Of a stretch of DNA of 64,000 nucleotides, positions 50,505 through 58,619 are shown piece after piece. The position numbers were made by a program, and so were the translations under genes. Position 1 is the first letter of the stretch, and each line of letters starts with the position of its first letter. This DNA is from VAXT01 sp963728535 (GTDB lineage: Bacteria; Actinomycetota; Thermoleophilia; Gaiellales; Gaiellaceae): the NCBI GenBank assembly GCA_963728535.1, contig CAVSKK010000001.1, positions 1,674,001 to 1,738,000 of the forward strand, in the 5' to 3' direction. The notes under the pieces are model-generated. The model was not told the origin of the DNA. It did no database searches and saw only the letters and a program-made list of their open reading frames with translations.

Positions 50505-51290
50505 GTGGAAACCGGCCTTCGCGGAAAGCGGGTGCTCGTAACGGGTGCGTCAGGCGGAATCGGCTCAGCCTGTGCGCGCGAGTTTGCGGCCGAGGGCAGC
50601 CGCGTGGCTCTCCACTTCCACGAGGGCCGCGACAGAGCGGAGGCTTTGAGTGAGGAACTCGGCGGCGCACCGATCTTCGGCGCCGACCTCAGATCCGAAG
50701 ACGAGGTCGACGAGCTTTTCCGGCGCTCGGTCGAAGAGCTCGGCGGGCTCGACGTCTGCGCCGCGGTTGCGGGCAAGTGGCCGGAGGAGGACGTTCCCGT
50801 CTGGCAGCTGCCGCTCGAGCGCTGGGAGGAGACGCTGCGAGGGAACCTGACGGTGACCTACTTGACGGCCCGCGCATTCCTTCGCGAGGTCGAGCGAAAC
50901 GGACATGGGAACCTCGTCATGATCGGTTCGACGGCCGGGCTCTTCGGCGAGGCAGGTCACGCGGATTACGCTGCCGCGAAGTCGGCCGTCGTGCATGGTC
51001 TGCTTCTCAGCCTGAAGAACGAGATCGTCCGCATTGCTCCGCTGGGACGGGTGAATGCGGTTTGTCCCGGCTGGACGGCGTCGCCGATGACCCGCGCCGC
51101 CCTGACGGATCCCGAGCTCGTTCAGCGCGTGACGCGAACGATGCCCTTGCGGAAGGTCGCGCGGCCCGAGGACGTTGCCCGGCAGGTCGTCGTCCTCGCC
51201 TCCGACGAGCTCTCCGGCCACGTCTCCGGCCAGGTGGTGACGGTCGCAGGCGGGATGGAAGGGCGTCTTCTGCATCCCGAGACCGGGTAG
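50505..51290 (+). CDS. Short-chain dehydrogenase/reductase, FabG-like
   Basis: 261 residues from GTG. The NADP loop TGASGGIGSACA, the DVCAAVAGKW region (a variant of NNAG), N at NLTVTYLTARAF, Ser in MIGSTAG, and YxxxK in HADYAAAKSAVVHGLL are visible, with the C-terminal QVVTVAGGMEG that resembles the FabG QVxxVDGG tail. It could reduce a beta-keto-acyl chain or a similar carbonyl. Divergent from the small - strand gene. Confidence 0.9.
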   Translation: METGLRGKRVLVTGASGGIGSACAREFAAEGSRVALHFHEGRDRAEALSEELGGAPIFGADLRSEDEVDELFRRSVEELGGLDVCAAVAGKWPEEDVPVWQLPLERWEETLRGNLTVTYLTARAFLREVERNGHGNLVMIGSTAGLFGEAGHADYAAAKSAVVHGLLLSLKNEIVRIAPLGRVNAVCPGWTASPMTRAALTDPELVQRVTRTMPLRKVARPEDVARQVVVLASDELSGHVSGQVVTVAGGMEGRLLHPETG

Positions 51291-51298
51291 GAGTTCAG

Positions 51299-51382
51299 CT
51301 CTCAGCCCGCGTGGCCGTCTTCTTCGTGCGCACGACGAAGTGGCGAGTTTCCTCGCCGCTTCGTCACTCCTGTGCCGCCGAG
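51299..51382. repeat. Intergenic repeat A, copy 1, with internal hairpin
   Basis: About 82 bases, nearly the same as 51418-51502. Both start near GCCCGCGTGGCCG and end in CGCTTCGTCACTCCTGTGCCGC. Inside this copy a hairpin has 14-base arms (51334-51347 and 51352-51365, one G-T pair, loop TTTC). Confidence 0.75.
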
Positions 51383-51417
51383 GCATCGCTTGCGATGCCG
51401 TTTTGGAGGCCATGCGG

Positions 51418-51502
51418 GCTCTGCCCGCGTGGCCGTTTTCTTCCTGCGGCACAACAAAGCGGCGAGTTGCCTCGCCGCTTCGTCACTCCTGTGCCGCAGG
51501 AA
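51418..51502. repeat. Intergenic repeat A, copy 2, with nested hairpins
   Basis: Outer arms TTCCTGCGGCACA (51441-51453) and TGTGCCGCAGGAA (51490-51502) are a perfect 13-base match. Inside lies a second perfect 10-base hairpin, AAGCGGCGAG / CTCGCCGCTT (51457-51466 and 51471-51480). A structured element, not a gene. Confidence 0.8.
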
Positions 51503-51586
51503 AGCTTGCCGTCAGTCCCAGGCAACGAAGGAGTCGCTCAGAGTTTCGGCAATTCACTCACCCGACTTGAGCCCGGGAACGACGAA

Positions 51587-51717
51587 GCGGGCCGCCGCCG
51601 ACCCGCCCTGACGTCTCCGAAGAGAGCCGCAATCATTCGAGACGCTCCGCCGCATCGGAGCCCTGTCTCGCCTACCCAGTGGCCCCCGCCGTATCGGGGC
51701 CCGCTGGATTTCCCTCA
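51587..51717. repeat. Intergenic repeat B, copy 1
   Basis: About 130 bases, roughly 80 percent like 51753-51882 by eye. Shared blocks include CTGACGTCTCCGAAGAGAGC and ATCGGGGCCCGCT. Internal hairpins GCTCCG...CGGAGC and GCCCC...GGGGC with similar loops are kept in both copies. Confidence 0.75.
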
Positions 51718-51752
51718 CTTGCCTTCGCTCCACTTAAGTCGGCTACGTCAGA

Positions 51753-51882
51753 GCGGGCCGCCGCCCGGCCCGCTCTGACGTCTCCGAAGAGAGCCGCAGT
51801 AGTGCGAGAGGCTCCTGCCGCATTGGAGCCCTCGTTTCCCAAGTGGCCCCCGCCGCATCGGGGCCCGCTTGGTCTCCCCCAC
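51753..51882. repeat. Intergenic repeat B, copy 2
   Basis: Second copy of repeat B. Its left end sits in a perfect 15-base inverted repeat, ACGTCAGAGCGGGCC (51745-51759) and GGCCCGCTCTGACGT (51767-51781), with a 7-base loop. Compensating changes, GCTCC...GGAGC against GCTCCG...CGGAGC, keep the small hairpins. Confidence 0.75.
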
Positions 51883-52115
51883 TGTGCGCCAGGTCGTGGT
51901 GCTTCATCTATCACCCTTTACGCAGTTGACTGCGTCACTTCACTCAAGATCTTTCAAGCATCCTTGGGAGTAGTTATCCCTGCATTTGCCGCACTTTTGG
52001 TGCAAAGAAGCGCAAGTTGGCGCGATAAGCTCGCCACGGGTGGCGGGTGGATCTTCTTCCCCACCCAGGGTGGGGGATCTGGGGAATCGGCCTCGCCGCT
52101 TGCTAGGGTCGGCTC
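51883..52115. other. Non-coding stretch before the SAM riboswitch
   Basis: Together with the repeats this makes a gene-free gap from 51291 to 52273. The part 51883-52010 is richer in A and T than the rest and may hold the promoter, but I see no convincing -35/-10 pair. A CCCCACCC/GGGTGGGG hairpin lies at about 52060-52077. No coding frame with a plausible start or codon use was found. Confidence 0.5.
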
Positions 52116-52208
52116 GACCATCAAGAGCGGCTGAGGGACTCGGCCCTGAGACGCCGCAGCAACCGACCCGCCCCGGGCGCGGTGCTACCGCCGAGAGTTC
52201 GATGGAGG
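52116..52208 (+). promoter_or_regulatory. SAM-I (S-box) type riboswitch
   Basis: The S-box core is readable: ATCAAGAGCGGCTGAGGGA, then CGGCCCTGAGACGCCGCAGC with GCAACC, then GGTGCTACCGCCGAGAG, closed by GATGG pairing with CCATC at the start (52118-52122 with 52201-52205). It sits about 65 bases before a homocysteine methyltransferase/MTHFR gene, a classic S-box target. S-adenosylmethionine binding would lower expression, probably by hiding the ribosome site or by early termination; a CCGGTCGGAAGCCGG hairpin follows near 52245-52259. I can see the core pairing but not verify all helices. Confidence 0.85.
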
Positions 52209-52273
52209 TGACCTCGATGCCCCGACACCGCAAGCCCCGTTTCCCGGTCGGAAGCCGGAAGTAGGCTCCGCCG

Positions 52274-54082
52274 ATGGCCAACCGCTTCCTCGAACGGCTC
52301 GCGACCGGCCCTCCGCTCGTCGCCGACGGCGGCATGGGCGTCCTCGTCTCGAGCGCGGCCCCGCGCATGCGCATTCCCGAGGAGGCGAACCTCCGAGCGC
52401 CGGAGACCGTCGTCAAGCTCCATGTCGGCTTCATCCAGGCGGGCGCCGACGTGATCGAGACGAACACGTTCGGAGCGAACCGCCGGAAGCTCTCCGCACG
52501 CTACCTCGACGACGAGCTGGTCGAGATCAACAGCGCCGCGGTCAAGCTCGCCCGCGAGGCGCGCGAGATCGCCGGCCGCGACGTCTTCATCGCCGGCTCG
52601 ATCGGGCCGCTCGGCGAGGGTGGCGTTGCGAAGCAGCAACGCCTGGAAATCTTCGCCGAGCAGGCGTCAGTGCTCGAGGGGCGCGGCGTCGACTTCTTCT
52701 CCGTGGAGACGTTCTTCGAGCTCGAGGAGCTCGAGGCTGCGATCGAAGCCGTGCGCAGCGTGTCCTCTCTGCCCATCCTGGCCATGCTCACCTTCGACGC
52801 GGGCGCCGAGACGCTCTCCGGCGTCACCGCTCGACAAGCGGTTGACCGGCTCTCCGAGCTCGGCGTCGCGGCCGCCGGTGCGAACCACGGCGCCGGCATC
52901 CAGGCCGCACTCGCAGCGTTGAGCGAGATGGACGGCAACGGCCTCCCACTCGCTGCGATGCCGAACATCGGGCTCGCCAGCATGGCAGGCAACCGCATCA
53001 TCTACCCCCACGCCTCTCCGGAGTACTTCGCGGAGTTCGCCGCGCACGCGCGCAGCCTTGGAGCCCGCGTCATCGGCGGCTGCTGCGGCACGACACCGAC
53101 CGAAGTGGCCGCGATCGCCTCGGCGGTCAAGGAGGCGCGCGAGCCGAGCGCACCACTCGTCTTCGCCGAGCGAGAGGTCGTCGTCGCGGTCCCCGAGCAC
53201 CGTGAGGAGACCGAGCTCGCGCGTGCTTTCCGCGAAAAGGAGTGGGTGCTCTCTGTGCAGATCGACCCACCGCTCGGCGGGAGCTACGCCGGCATGCTCG
53301 ACGTCGTCCGCGCGCTCAAGGAGTCCGGCAGCGCCGGGTTCGTCGACATCAACGACAATGCCACGGCCCGCGCCGCCGCCAGCGCGCTCATGCTCTCGGT
53401 CGAGATCGAGCGCACCGTCGGCGTCGAGACGATCCCCCACCTCACGACCCGCGACGCGACGATCATGGGCCTAGAGTCCCAGCTCCTCGGCGCGCACGCG
53501 TGCGGCATCCGCAACGTGCTCGCCGTCACTGGCGATCCGCCGGAGGTTGGCGACTACCCGGGCTCGCGTGGCGTCTACGAGATCGACTCGATCGGCCTCA
53601 CGCAGCTGATGGCGCGCCTCAACCGAGGCGAGGACTACAACGGGCGGTCAATCGACGCGGCGACCTCGTTCCACATCGGCGTGGCCGTCAACCCGGCTGC
53701 AGACGACCTCGACACCGAGCTCGAGCGATTCCGGCAGAAGCTGGACTCCGGTGCGCACTTCGCGATGACGCAGATCCTCTTCGACCTCGAGTACATGGAC
53801 CGCTTCGTCGAGCTGCTCGGCGGCGAGTGGCCGATCCCGGTCCTCGTCGGGATCTTCCCCGTCTGGAGCCACCAGCTTGCGTTGCGCCTGCACAACGAGG
53901 TACCGGGGATCGTCGTCCCGGACCGCGTTCTGAACGCGCTGCGGGATGCCGGCCCGAATGCGAACGAGGTCGGGATGGAGCTCGGGCGCTCGCTGCTCGC
54001 CGAGGCCAGAGACAGGGGAAAGGGTGCTTATGTCGTCGCGCCCTTCCGCAGGCCGCTCGGGATTCTCGACGCGCTCGCCTAA
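52274..54082 (+). CDS. Homocysteine S-methyltransferase / methylenetetrahydrofolate reductase fusion
   Basis: 602 residues, bifunctional like B. subtilis YitJ. The N-terminal half (about 1-290) is a MetH-type homocysteine-binding barrel, PLVADGGMGVLV and ETNTFGANRRKL, with zinc cysteines in IGGCCGTTPTEV. The C-terminal half (about 310-600) is a MetF-type FAD barrel: VLSVQIDPPLGGSYAGMLD, VETIPHLTTRD, LAVTGDPPEVGDYPG, FHIGVAVNPAADDLDTE, FAMTQILFDLEYMDRF. It would make methyl-THF and move the methyl toward homocysteine. It lies under a SAM-type riboswitch, as expected. Converges with a MarP-like gene, overlapping 4 bases. Confidence 0.92.
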   Translation: MANRFLERLATGPPLVADGGMGVLVSSAAPRMRIPEEANLRAPETVVKLHVGFIQAGADVIETNTFGANRRKLSARYLDDELVEINSAAVKLAREAREIAGRDVFIAGSIGPLGEGGVAKQQRLEIFAEQASVLEGRGVDFFSVETFFELEELEAAIEAVRSVSSLPILAMLTFDAGAETLSGVTARQAVDRLSELGVAAAGANHGAGIQAALAALSEMDGNGLPLAAMPNIGLASMAGNRIIYPHASPEYFAEFAAHARSLGARVIGGCCGTTPTEVAAIASAVKEAREPSAPLVFAEREVVVAVPEHREETELARAFREKEWVLSVQIDPPLGGSYAGMLDVVRALKESGSAGFVDINDNATARAAASALMLSVEIERTVGVETIPHLTTRDATIMGLESQLLGAHACGIRNVLAVTGDPPEVGDYPGSRGVYEIDSIGLTQLMARLNRGEDYNGRSIDAATSFHIGVAVNPAADDLDTELERFRQKLDSGAHFAMTQILFDLEYMDRFVELLGGEWPIPVLVGIFPVWSHQLALRLHNEVPGIVVPDRVLNALRDAGPNANEVGMELGRSLLAEARDRGKGAYVVAPFRRPLGILDALA

Positions 54083-55212
54083 CGGGCGCAGGGGCCTGTC
54101 GAGACCGGGCCTCGCACGCCGGCGAGTTCGCGGCGCACGATCGAGGTCGGCACGCCGAATCCGCCGCCGCCCCTGAGCCGGGTCGCGAAGACCGTCGTCT
54201 GCACCGCGCCCGTCGCGTCCACGGCCGGGCCGCCTGAGTTGCCAGGCCGAACCTTGCCGCTGAAGCTCGTCACCGTCCGAAACGTCGAACGACCGTCGGC
54301 ATCCTGTGTGAAGACCGATGTCGTCGTCCCGATTCGGCCGGGCTCTGCGTCGAATGGGCCGTTCTCGGGATAGCCGAGTACCGCCACAGCAGCACCCGGG
54401 CGAGAAGCGGCGAGACGAAGAGGGCGCCCTCGGAAACCCGACACGCGCAGCACCGCGACGTCGTTGTGGCGATCGAATGCGACGGCCTGGGCACGAAAGC
54501 TTCCACCCGAGGGCGGCCTGACTTGAGTGTCCTCCTCGCCGGCGACGACGTGCGCGGCGGTGACGACGAGGCCAGGGCCGGCAATCCAGCCGCTCCCCGC
54601 AACGCCAAGGCCGCAGGCGGTACCGACGATCCGCACGACGCTCGGCGCAGCCGCCCGGACTCCCGGCTGCCCGAGCACCCGTGGGTCAGGCGGCTCCTTC
54701 GGAAGCGCGGGCCCGACGATCGTCGGCAGCGGGTCGATGCGCGCCAGAAGGTTGAGAAACTCCCGCGGCGGGACGATTGAGCTCAGCTCGCGGATGACGA
54801 CGGAGCGCTGGAGGTCTTGCCGAAGCTGGGTGCGGCCGGGCAGGTTGAGCCCCACGACGCCGAGTACCCAGACGATGGCGAGCCCGGCCACTGCTCCGAA
54901 GGCCACTCCTCCGATCACGTCGAGAGATCGAAGCGGTGAGGCCCGCAATCGGCGCCCGAGCGCGGAGCCGATTGCGCTCCCGACCGTCTCGAACAAGACG
55001 GCCAGGCCGACGGCACAGCCGAGCGCGATCAGCGGTGCATACGGAGAATGAGCCTCGCGAGCGAGCAGATGCGGAGCCACGTAGTGCCCGCCGAGGAAGG
55101 CTCCGAAGACGAAACTGGCAAACGAAAGGGCGCTCCAGACCAGCCCCCGCGAAGCCCCGCCAAGCACTGCGACGGCGATGATCCCCACCGCTACCCAGTC
55201 GACCCAGATCAC
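54079..55212 (-). CDS. MarP-like membrane serine protease (CvpA + trypsin)
   Basis: 377 residues. N-terminal CvpA-type domain with four membrane segments (about 1-125: DWVAVGIIAVAVLGGASRGL, FLGGHYVAPHLL), then a chymotrypsin-fold periplasmic domain. The triad is visible: His in VVTAAHVVAGEE, Asp in RHNDVAVLRV, Ser in RPGNSGGPAVD. In Mycobacterium tuberculosis MarP of the same layout protects against acid and oxidative stress by cleaving a peptidoglycan hydrolase. Family and layout are clear, substrate inferred. The 3' end overlaps the convergent methyltransferase gene by 4 bases. Confidence 0.9.
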   Translation of the reverse strand: MIWVDWVAVGIIAVAVLGGASRGLVWSALSFASFVFGAFLGGHYVAPHLLAREAHSPYAPLIALGCAVGLAVLFETVGSAIGSALGRRLRASPLRSLDVIGGVAFGAVAGLAIVWVLGVVGLNLPGRTQLRQDLQRSVVIRELSSIVPPREFLNLLARIDPLPTIVGPALPKEPPDPRVLGQPGVRAAAPSVVRIVGTACGLGVAGSGWIAGPGLVVTAAHVVAGEEDTQVRPPSGGSFRAQAVAFDRHNDVAVLRVSGFRGRPLRLAASRPGAAVAVLGYPENGPFDAEPGRIGTTTSVFTQDADGRSTFRTVTSFSGKVRPGNSGGPAVDATGAVQTTVFATRLRGGGGFGVPTSIVRRELAGVRGPVSTGPCAR

Positions 55213-55232
55213 GCGCGGATTAGGCTACCCAG

Positions 55233-55664
55233 GTGGACGGCGACGAGCTTCAGGCCTTCATCGACCGTTACAACGCGGCGTGGAACGACCACGACGTCGA
55301 CGCGATCGTCTCGATGCACACCGACGACTCGGTGTTCGAAAACCACACGACGGGCGACGTGAACATCGGCAAGGAGGCGATCGGGAAGGCGATCACCGGG
55401 ATCTTCGCGGTCTTCCCCGACCTCAGCTTCGAAGCCCGTAGCCAGTACATCCGCGACGACCTCGTCGTCCAGGAGTGGACGGCGCGGGGAACCCACGAGG
55501 GGCCGATGACCAGGTCGGGAATCAAGGTCGAGCCAACGGGCCGGAAAGTGGAGTACCGAGGCATGGACGTGATCCCGATCAAGGACAACCTGGTGGCCCG
55601 CAAAGACGTCTACTCGGACGGCGTCACCCTCCTGCGCCAGCTCGGCCTCACGGAAATCGCGTAG
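55233..55664 (+). CDS. SnoaL/NTF2-like small protein
   Basis: 143 residues. The NTF2-like fold starts FIDRYNAAWNDHDVDAIVSM, then HTDDSVFENHTTGDVNIGKE, FAVFPDLSFEARSQYIRDDL, and VQEWTARGTHEG, typical of SnoaL-like cyclases and ester-cyclase-like proteins. Function is usually unknown for genes of this type. It is divergent from the MarP gene and precedes tRNA-Asp by 18 bases. Confidence 0.85.
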   Translation: MDGDELQAFIDRYNAAWNDHDVDAIVSMHTDDSVFENHTTGDVNIGKEAIGKAITGIFAVFPDLSFEARSQYIRDDLVVQEWTARGTHEGPMTRSGIKVEPTGRKVEYRGMDVIPIKDNLVARKDVYSDGVTLLRQLGLTEIA

Positions 55665-55682
55665 CTACACTGTCCCGCGCCT

Positions 55683-55756
<74 letters not shown>

Positions 55757-55759
55757 TTT

Positions 55760-56158
55760 TCAGAGCTTGCCTAGGTCTTCCGCCCCACTTCCTGAGGTGC
55801 AACCAACCCTGGTGTAACGGGCCGAGCTGCCCAGTTCCACACAGGAGATGGGCATCTGCTTGTAGCCCGTGGCTTCGAGCAAGGAGGCGAGCAGCCGAAA
55901 CTCCTCCGGCGTTCCCTCCACACGCTGCGCCCCCACCGACCCGATCAGCTTCGTGATGTCGGCGTCGTCGGCCAGATAGGTGATCGCCTGTTCCGCATCG
56001 AAGGCGCCCTAAGCCTCGAGGAAGCTCGTGGCGACTTCCATCGGTGGGGGGCCGGACGCCTCGTCGTCGCGGCTCTGGTAGGCGGCGAACGCCCCGATAA
56101 GGAGCAGGGCCGCCGCTGCGGCTCCGACCAGAAGCCTCCGATTGGGCTTCGCGCTCAC
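55760..56158 (-). pseudogene. Membrane-anchored small protein with an in-frame TAG stop
   Basis: A 132-codon frame from GTG at 56158 (overlapping the previous stop by GTGA) to TGA at 55760, broken only by TAG at codon 50 (56009-56011). The product reads KPNRRLLVGAAAAALLLIG (anchor), ...VATSFLEA, the stop, then GAFDAEQAITYLADDADI and GYKQMPISCVELGSSARYT. Codon 50 is probably a Tyr (TAC) changed to TAG by one base, judging from the likely Y-G-A-F-D pattern. The rest of the frame is clean on both sides. It resembles NTF2/SnoaL-like proteins, but only loosely. The third gene of a sigma operon. Confidence 0.75.
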
Positions 56159-57270
56159 CCGCACCCCAAGCAGACCGTCTCGCCGTGCGGGAAGTAGGGC
56201 GAGAACCCGATGAAGACCACCTGTCGGAGTGGCCCCTTCAGGGGAGGAGGTGGATCGACGCTCGTGCCTGGGATCTCGAAGCTGTATCCCAGCCCGCCGT
56301 CCCGCTTTAGACCTGCGTCGTCGAGAGCTTTGACCAGCGCCCGAGCCTCCTCAGTCGTCACGTCGGAGACGTAATAGGTGAGCGAAGTCCGCGTGAAGCC
56401 CCCGCCGTCATACCCGCGTCGCCGGGGCACGGCGTCCCGGTCGTCGAGCAGGTCCCCGGCCCGTGCCGGCAGCAGGGACAAGATGCGGGACCGTTCGGTC
56501 GTCTGGAACAGCCCCCCATACCTGACCGCGTACATGGAGGGCACGTACGCCCTGAGCCGACGGTCCGCCCACGCGCTTGCCGGCAGCCACGACGCAGGAT
56601 CAATGAGCCGTTCACGCACCCGCTTGGGAAATTCATTTGAATCAGCGGTGAATTTCCCCTGCACGCGAATCAACCGGTCGCCGATCCGCACCTGGATCTC
56701 GTTGTGTATTGAGTGGTTTGGGGAGGAATCGCCAGCAGTCTGGTTGTGTTCGAACAGCCCTGTCGAGACGATCTCGGACCGCAGGAGCTCGACGCCCTCG
56801 GGCGTGAGACGCTGCTCGAGCAATCCGCTCGACCAGCGGTTTGCGGCCTCGCGCACGTCGGATCCTGTTGGTCGCGAAGCCGAGACAGCCTGAGGCGCGC
56901 CTGAGGCTGTGAGCAGCCGCCCGTCGGCGTAGACCCACCTCCAAGCGTGCTTGGGGCCCTGCATGTCGAGCCGGTAGTAGATGACGAGCTTTCCGCTCTC
57001 CGGCGCGCTCGGCGTAGCTCCCACCGGAGGCAGGCTGACCAAGCTTTCATCATGGACGACCTCCCGAACGATCGCCCAGCCAGCGGTCGTGACGGCCGTG
57101 GCGAGCGCGACCGCGGCCAGCACGACGACAAGCCGGCGACGCCGGCCCGGGACGGCACGGGAACGCTCGAGCCACCGACGGCGGCTTTTCGGAGCCAGAA
57201 CCGTGTCCCTCTGCTGACGCTCAGCCGCCGCCAGCAGCTCTTGCTTCAAATGGCTCACCGGATCACTCAT
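56155..57270 (-). CDS. Membrane protein coupled to an ECF sigma factor, anti-sigma-like
   Basis: 371 residues from ATG at 57270, overlapping the sigma gene stop. A 50-residue charged cytoplasmic N-terminus (LKQELLAAAERQQR), one membrane segment (LVVVLAAVALATAVTTAGWAIV), and a large exported domain rich in WVYADGRLL and GVELLRSEIVSTGL segments. That is the layout of a single-pass anti-sigma factor, but I see no known anti-sigma signature. Near the C-terminus are VCLGCG cysteines. Followed, again overlapping, by the broken third gene. Confidence 0.75.
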   Translation of the reverse strand: MSDPVSHLKQELLAAAERQQRDTVLAPKSRRRWLERSRAVPGRRRRLVVVLAAVALATAVTTAGWAIVREVVHDESLVSLPPVGATPSAPESGKLVIYYRLDMQGPKHAWRWVYADGRLLTASGAPQAVSASRPTGSDVREAANRWSSGLLEQRLTPEGVELLRSEIVSTGLFEHNQTAGDSSPNHSIHNEIQVRIGDRLIRVQGKFTADSNEFPKRVRERLIDPASWLPASAWADRRLRAYVPSMYAVRYGGLFQTTERSRILSLLPARAGDLLDDRDAVPRRRGYDGGGFTRTSLTYYVSDVTTEEARALVKALDDAGLKRDGGLGYSFEIPGTSVDPPPPLKGPLRQVVFIGFSPYFPHGETVCLGCG

Positions 57271-57824
57271 CAGGCCCCTCCGTTTCGAAGTTGGGTTTGC
57301 AGTGCAGCCAGGCCGCGGCTCACGCGCTTGCGGATGACGCTCTCCGAGCATCGGAGCTCGGCTGCGATCTCGGCATAGCCGCGGTCCTCGACGTGGTGCG
57401 CTTTGATCGCATCGCGCTGCTCGGGAGCCAGGGTCTCGAGGAGCTCGACCGCTGCGGCTCGTGCCGTCGTCTCGAGGACGTCGATTGCCTCGTCATCGAG
57501 CTGGATCGGCTGCATCGCGAGCGCCCGCCGCGCGTCGTCCTGAATACGGCTCCTGCGCAGGGCCTCGCTGAACTTGTGGCGAGCGATTGCGAACAACCAC
57601 GCCCGCGGCGGCTCGGGTCCCGGCTCGAAGCGAGTCACCGAGGCGAGTGCAGCGGCGAAGGTCTCTGCGGTTAGATCAAACGCTTCCTCGGGCCCGGCCA
57701 CTCTGCGGCGGAAAAAGGCAAGCACCGAAGGGAAGTGCCTCTCGTAGAAGACGCCGAACGGCTCCGAGGATGTGCGCGCTCCGAGCAGAAGCTCGGCGTC
57801 CGAGCGTTGCTCCGCGTTGTTCAT
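57270..57824 (-). CDS. ECF-type RNA polymerase sigma factor
   Basis: 184 residues from ATG at 57824; an ATG eight codons upstream is also possible. Region 2: FGVFYERHFPSVLAFFRRRV, FDLTAETFAAALASVTRFEP, PRAWLFAIARHKFSEALRR. Region 4: LAPEQRDAIKAHHVEDRGYA with EIAAELRCSESVIRKRVSRG. The second helix of region 4 is normal. A single-subunit sigma of the extracytoplasmic type that drives its own operon in most cases. Coupled by ATGA to the membrane protein gene. Confidence 0.92.
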   Translation of the reverse strand: MNNAEQRSDAELLLGARTSSEPFGVFYERHFPSVLAFFRRRVAGPEEAFDLTAETFAAALASVTRFEPGPEPPRAWLFAIARHKFSEALRRSRIQDDARRALAMQPIQLDDEAIDVLETTARAAAVELLETLAPEQRDAIKAHHVEDRGYAEIAAELRCSESVIRKRVSRGLAALQTQLRNGGA

Positions 57825-57866
57825 GCCTCCTATATGACAGTTCCACACGATTTGTGACCGCGCTAC

Positions 57867-58487
57867 GTGATGGAACGGTTCCGCAACGCAACGGTGGCGA
57901 CCAACGACACCTGTGGCGGCCCGGAACAGGGCGAAGGCCTGATCTCAAAGGCGTCCGGTAGGTTCTCGTCCACGTCCCCTCTCCGAGTCAAGAACATCAC
58001 GCTTAGCCTGACCGGGCCGTCGCTTGGCCTTGAGCAGGTGCCAAGTGAGCGAGAGGTCTTGGCGCCGCTTTTGATTGAGCTTGGTAACCGGCGCGCCCTG
58101 CTCTATGCCCCAGAAGGGCGGCCCATAGCTCATGTCCCATATATCCGGGACTCGGTCCAGCAAATCCGTGAGGAGCTTGTCAAGACGCGCAAACAGCTGG
58201 AGGGCGGGCGAGATGCGGCTGAATGGGTCGATGCAATGACGAAGGCCTGCAGGAGGTTTCTCGATCTAGCCGAGGCCTTCGACGAGGAAGCCGACTTTGA
58301 ACCCAACTTCGAGCCTGCTCTTCGCGAGCTGAGGGAATTCATCCGCAGCGCTGCCAAGCACTTCGGAAGCGACTACGACCTGCAGGACGCGCGCCAGCTC
58401 GTTAATGAGATGTACGAGGAAGATCGCGGGCGCCTGGAGCGGGAGATGCAACAAGAAGGCGCTACAAGCCCGACGGCTGACGAGTAG
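57867..58487 (+). CDS. Protein of unknown function, DUF6650-like
   Basis: 206 residues from GTG at 57867; the true start could be a later codon, as the first 40 residues look unlike a family core. The core VKNITLSLTGPSLGLEQVPS with VLAPLLIELGNRRALLYAP is like proteins annotated DUF6650 from memory. The C-terminal part is helical and very acidic with possible coiled coils (VQQIREELVKTRKQLEGG, RQLVNEMYEEDRGRLEREM). AT-richer than neighbours, which hints at transfer. No clear function. Confidence 0.6.
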   Translation: MMERFRNATVATNDTCGGPEQGEGLISKASGRFSSTSPLRVKNITLSLTGPSLGLEQVPSEREVLAPLLIELGNRRALLYAPEGRPIAHVPYIRDSVQQIREELVKTRKQLEGGRDAAEWVDAMTKACRRFLDLAEAFDEEADFEPNFEPALRELREFIRSAAKHFGSDYDLQDARQLVNEMYEEDRGRLEREMQQEGATSPTADE

Positions 58488-58580
58488 CACGAGTTACACG
58501 GTCAGGCTTCTACAGATTGAAGTGAGGGGTTGACGGTGTCTGGGTTGAGGGAGCTCCACCAGCCGGCAACAAGCGTTAAC

Positions 58581-58608
58581 GGAGGGCCCCGCCGAGGCGG
58601 GGCCCTCC
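58581..58608. terminator. Strong hairpin terminator
   Basis: Perfect 13-base arms GGAGGGCCCCGCC / GGCGGGGCCCTCC around a 2-base GA spacer (a few inner pairs will open), 12 bases after the stop of the - strand exported-protein gene. Can also stop transcripts of the + strand DUF6650-like gene. Confidence 0.8.
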
Positions 58609-58619
58609 GAGAAAGAGTG

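Noticed and set aside
50777..51778. A 333-codon + strand frame through the SDR and the repeat region
   Set aside because: Out-of-frame shadow of the SDR gene that continues into the repeats; no sensible start or domain.
52116..52208. SAM-IV rather than SAM-I riboswitch
   Set aside because: The order ATCAAGAG...GCAACC...GGTGCTA with a closing stem after GAGAG is that of SAM-I. I cannot exclude a SAM-I/IV variant without a covariance model.
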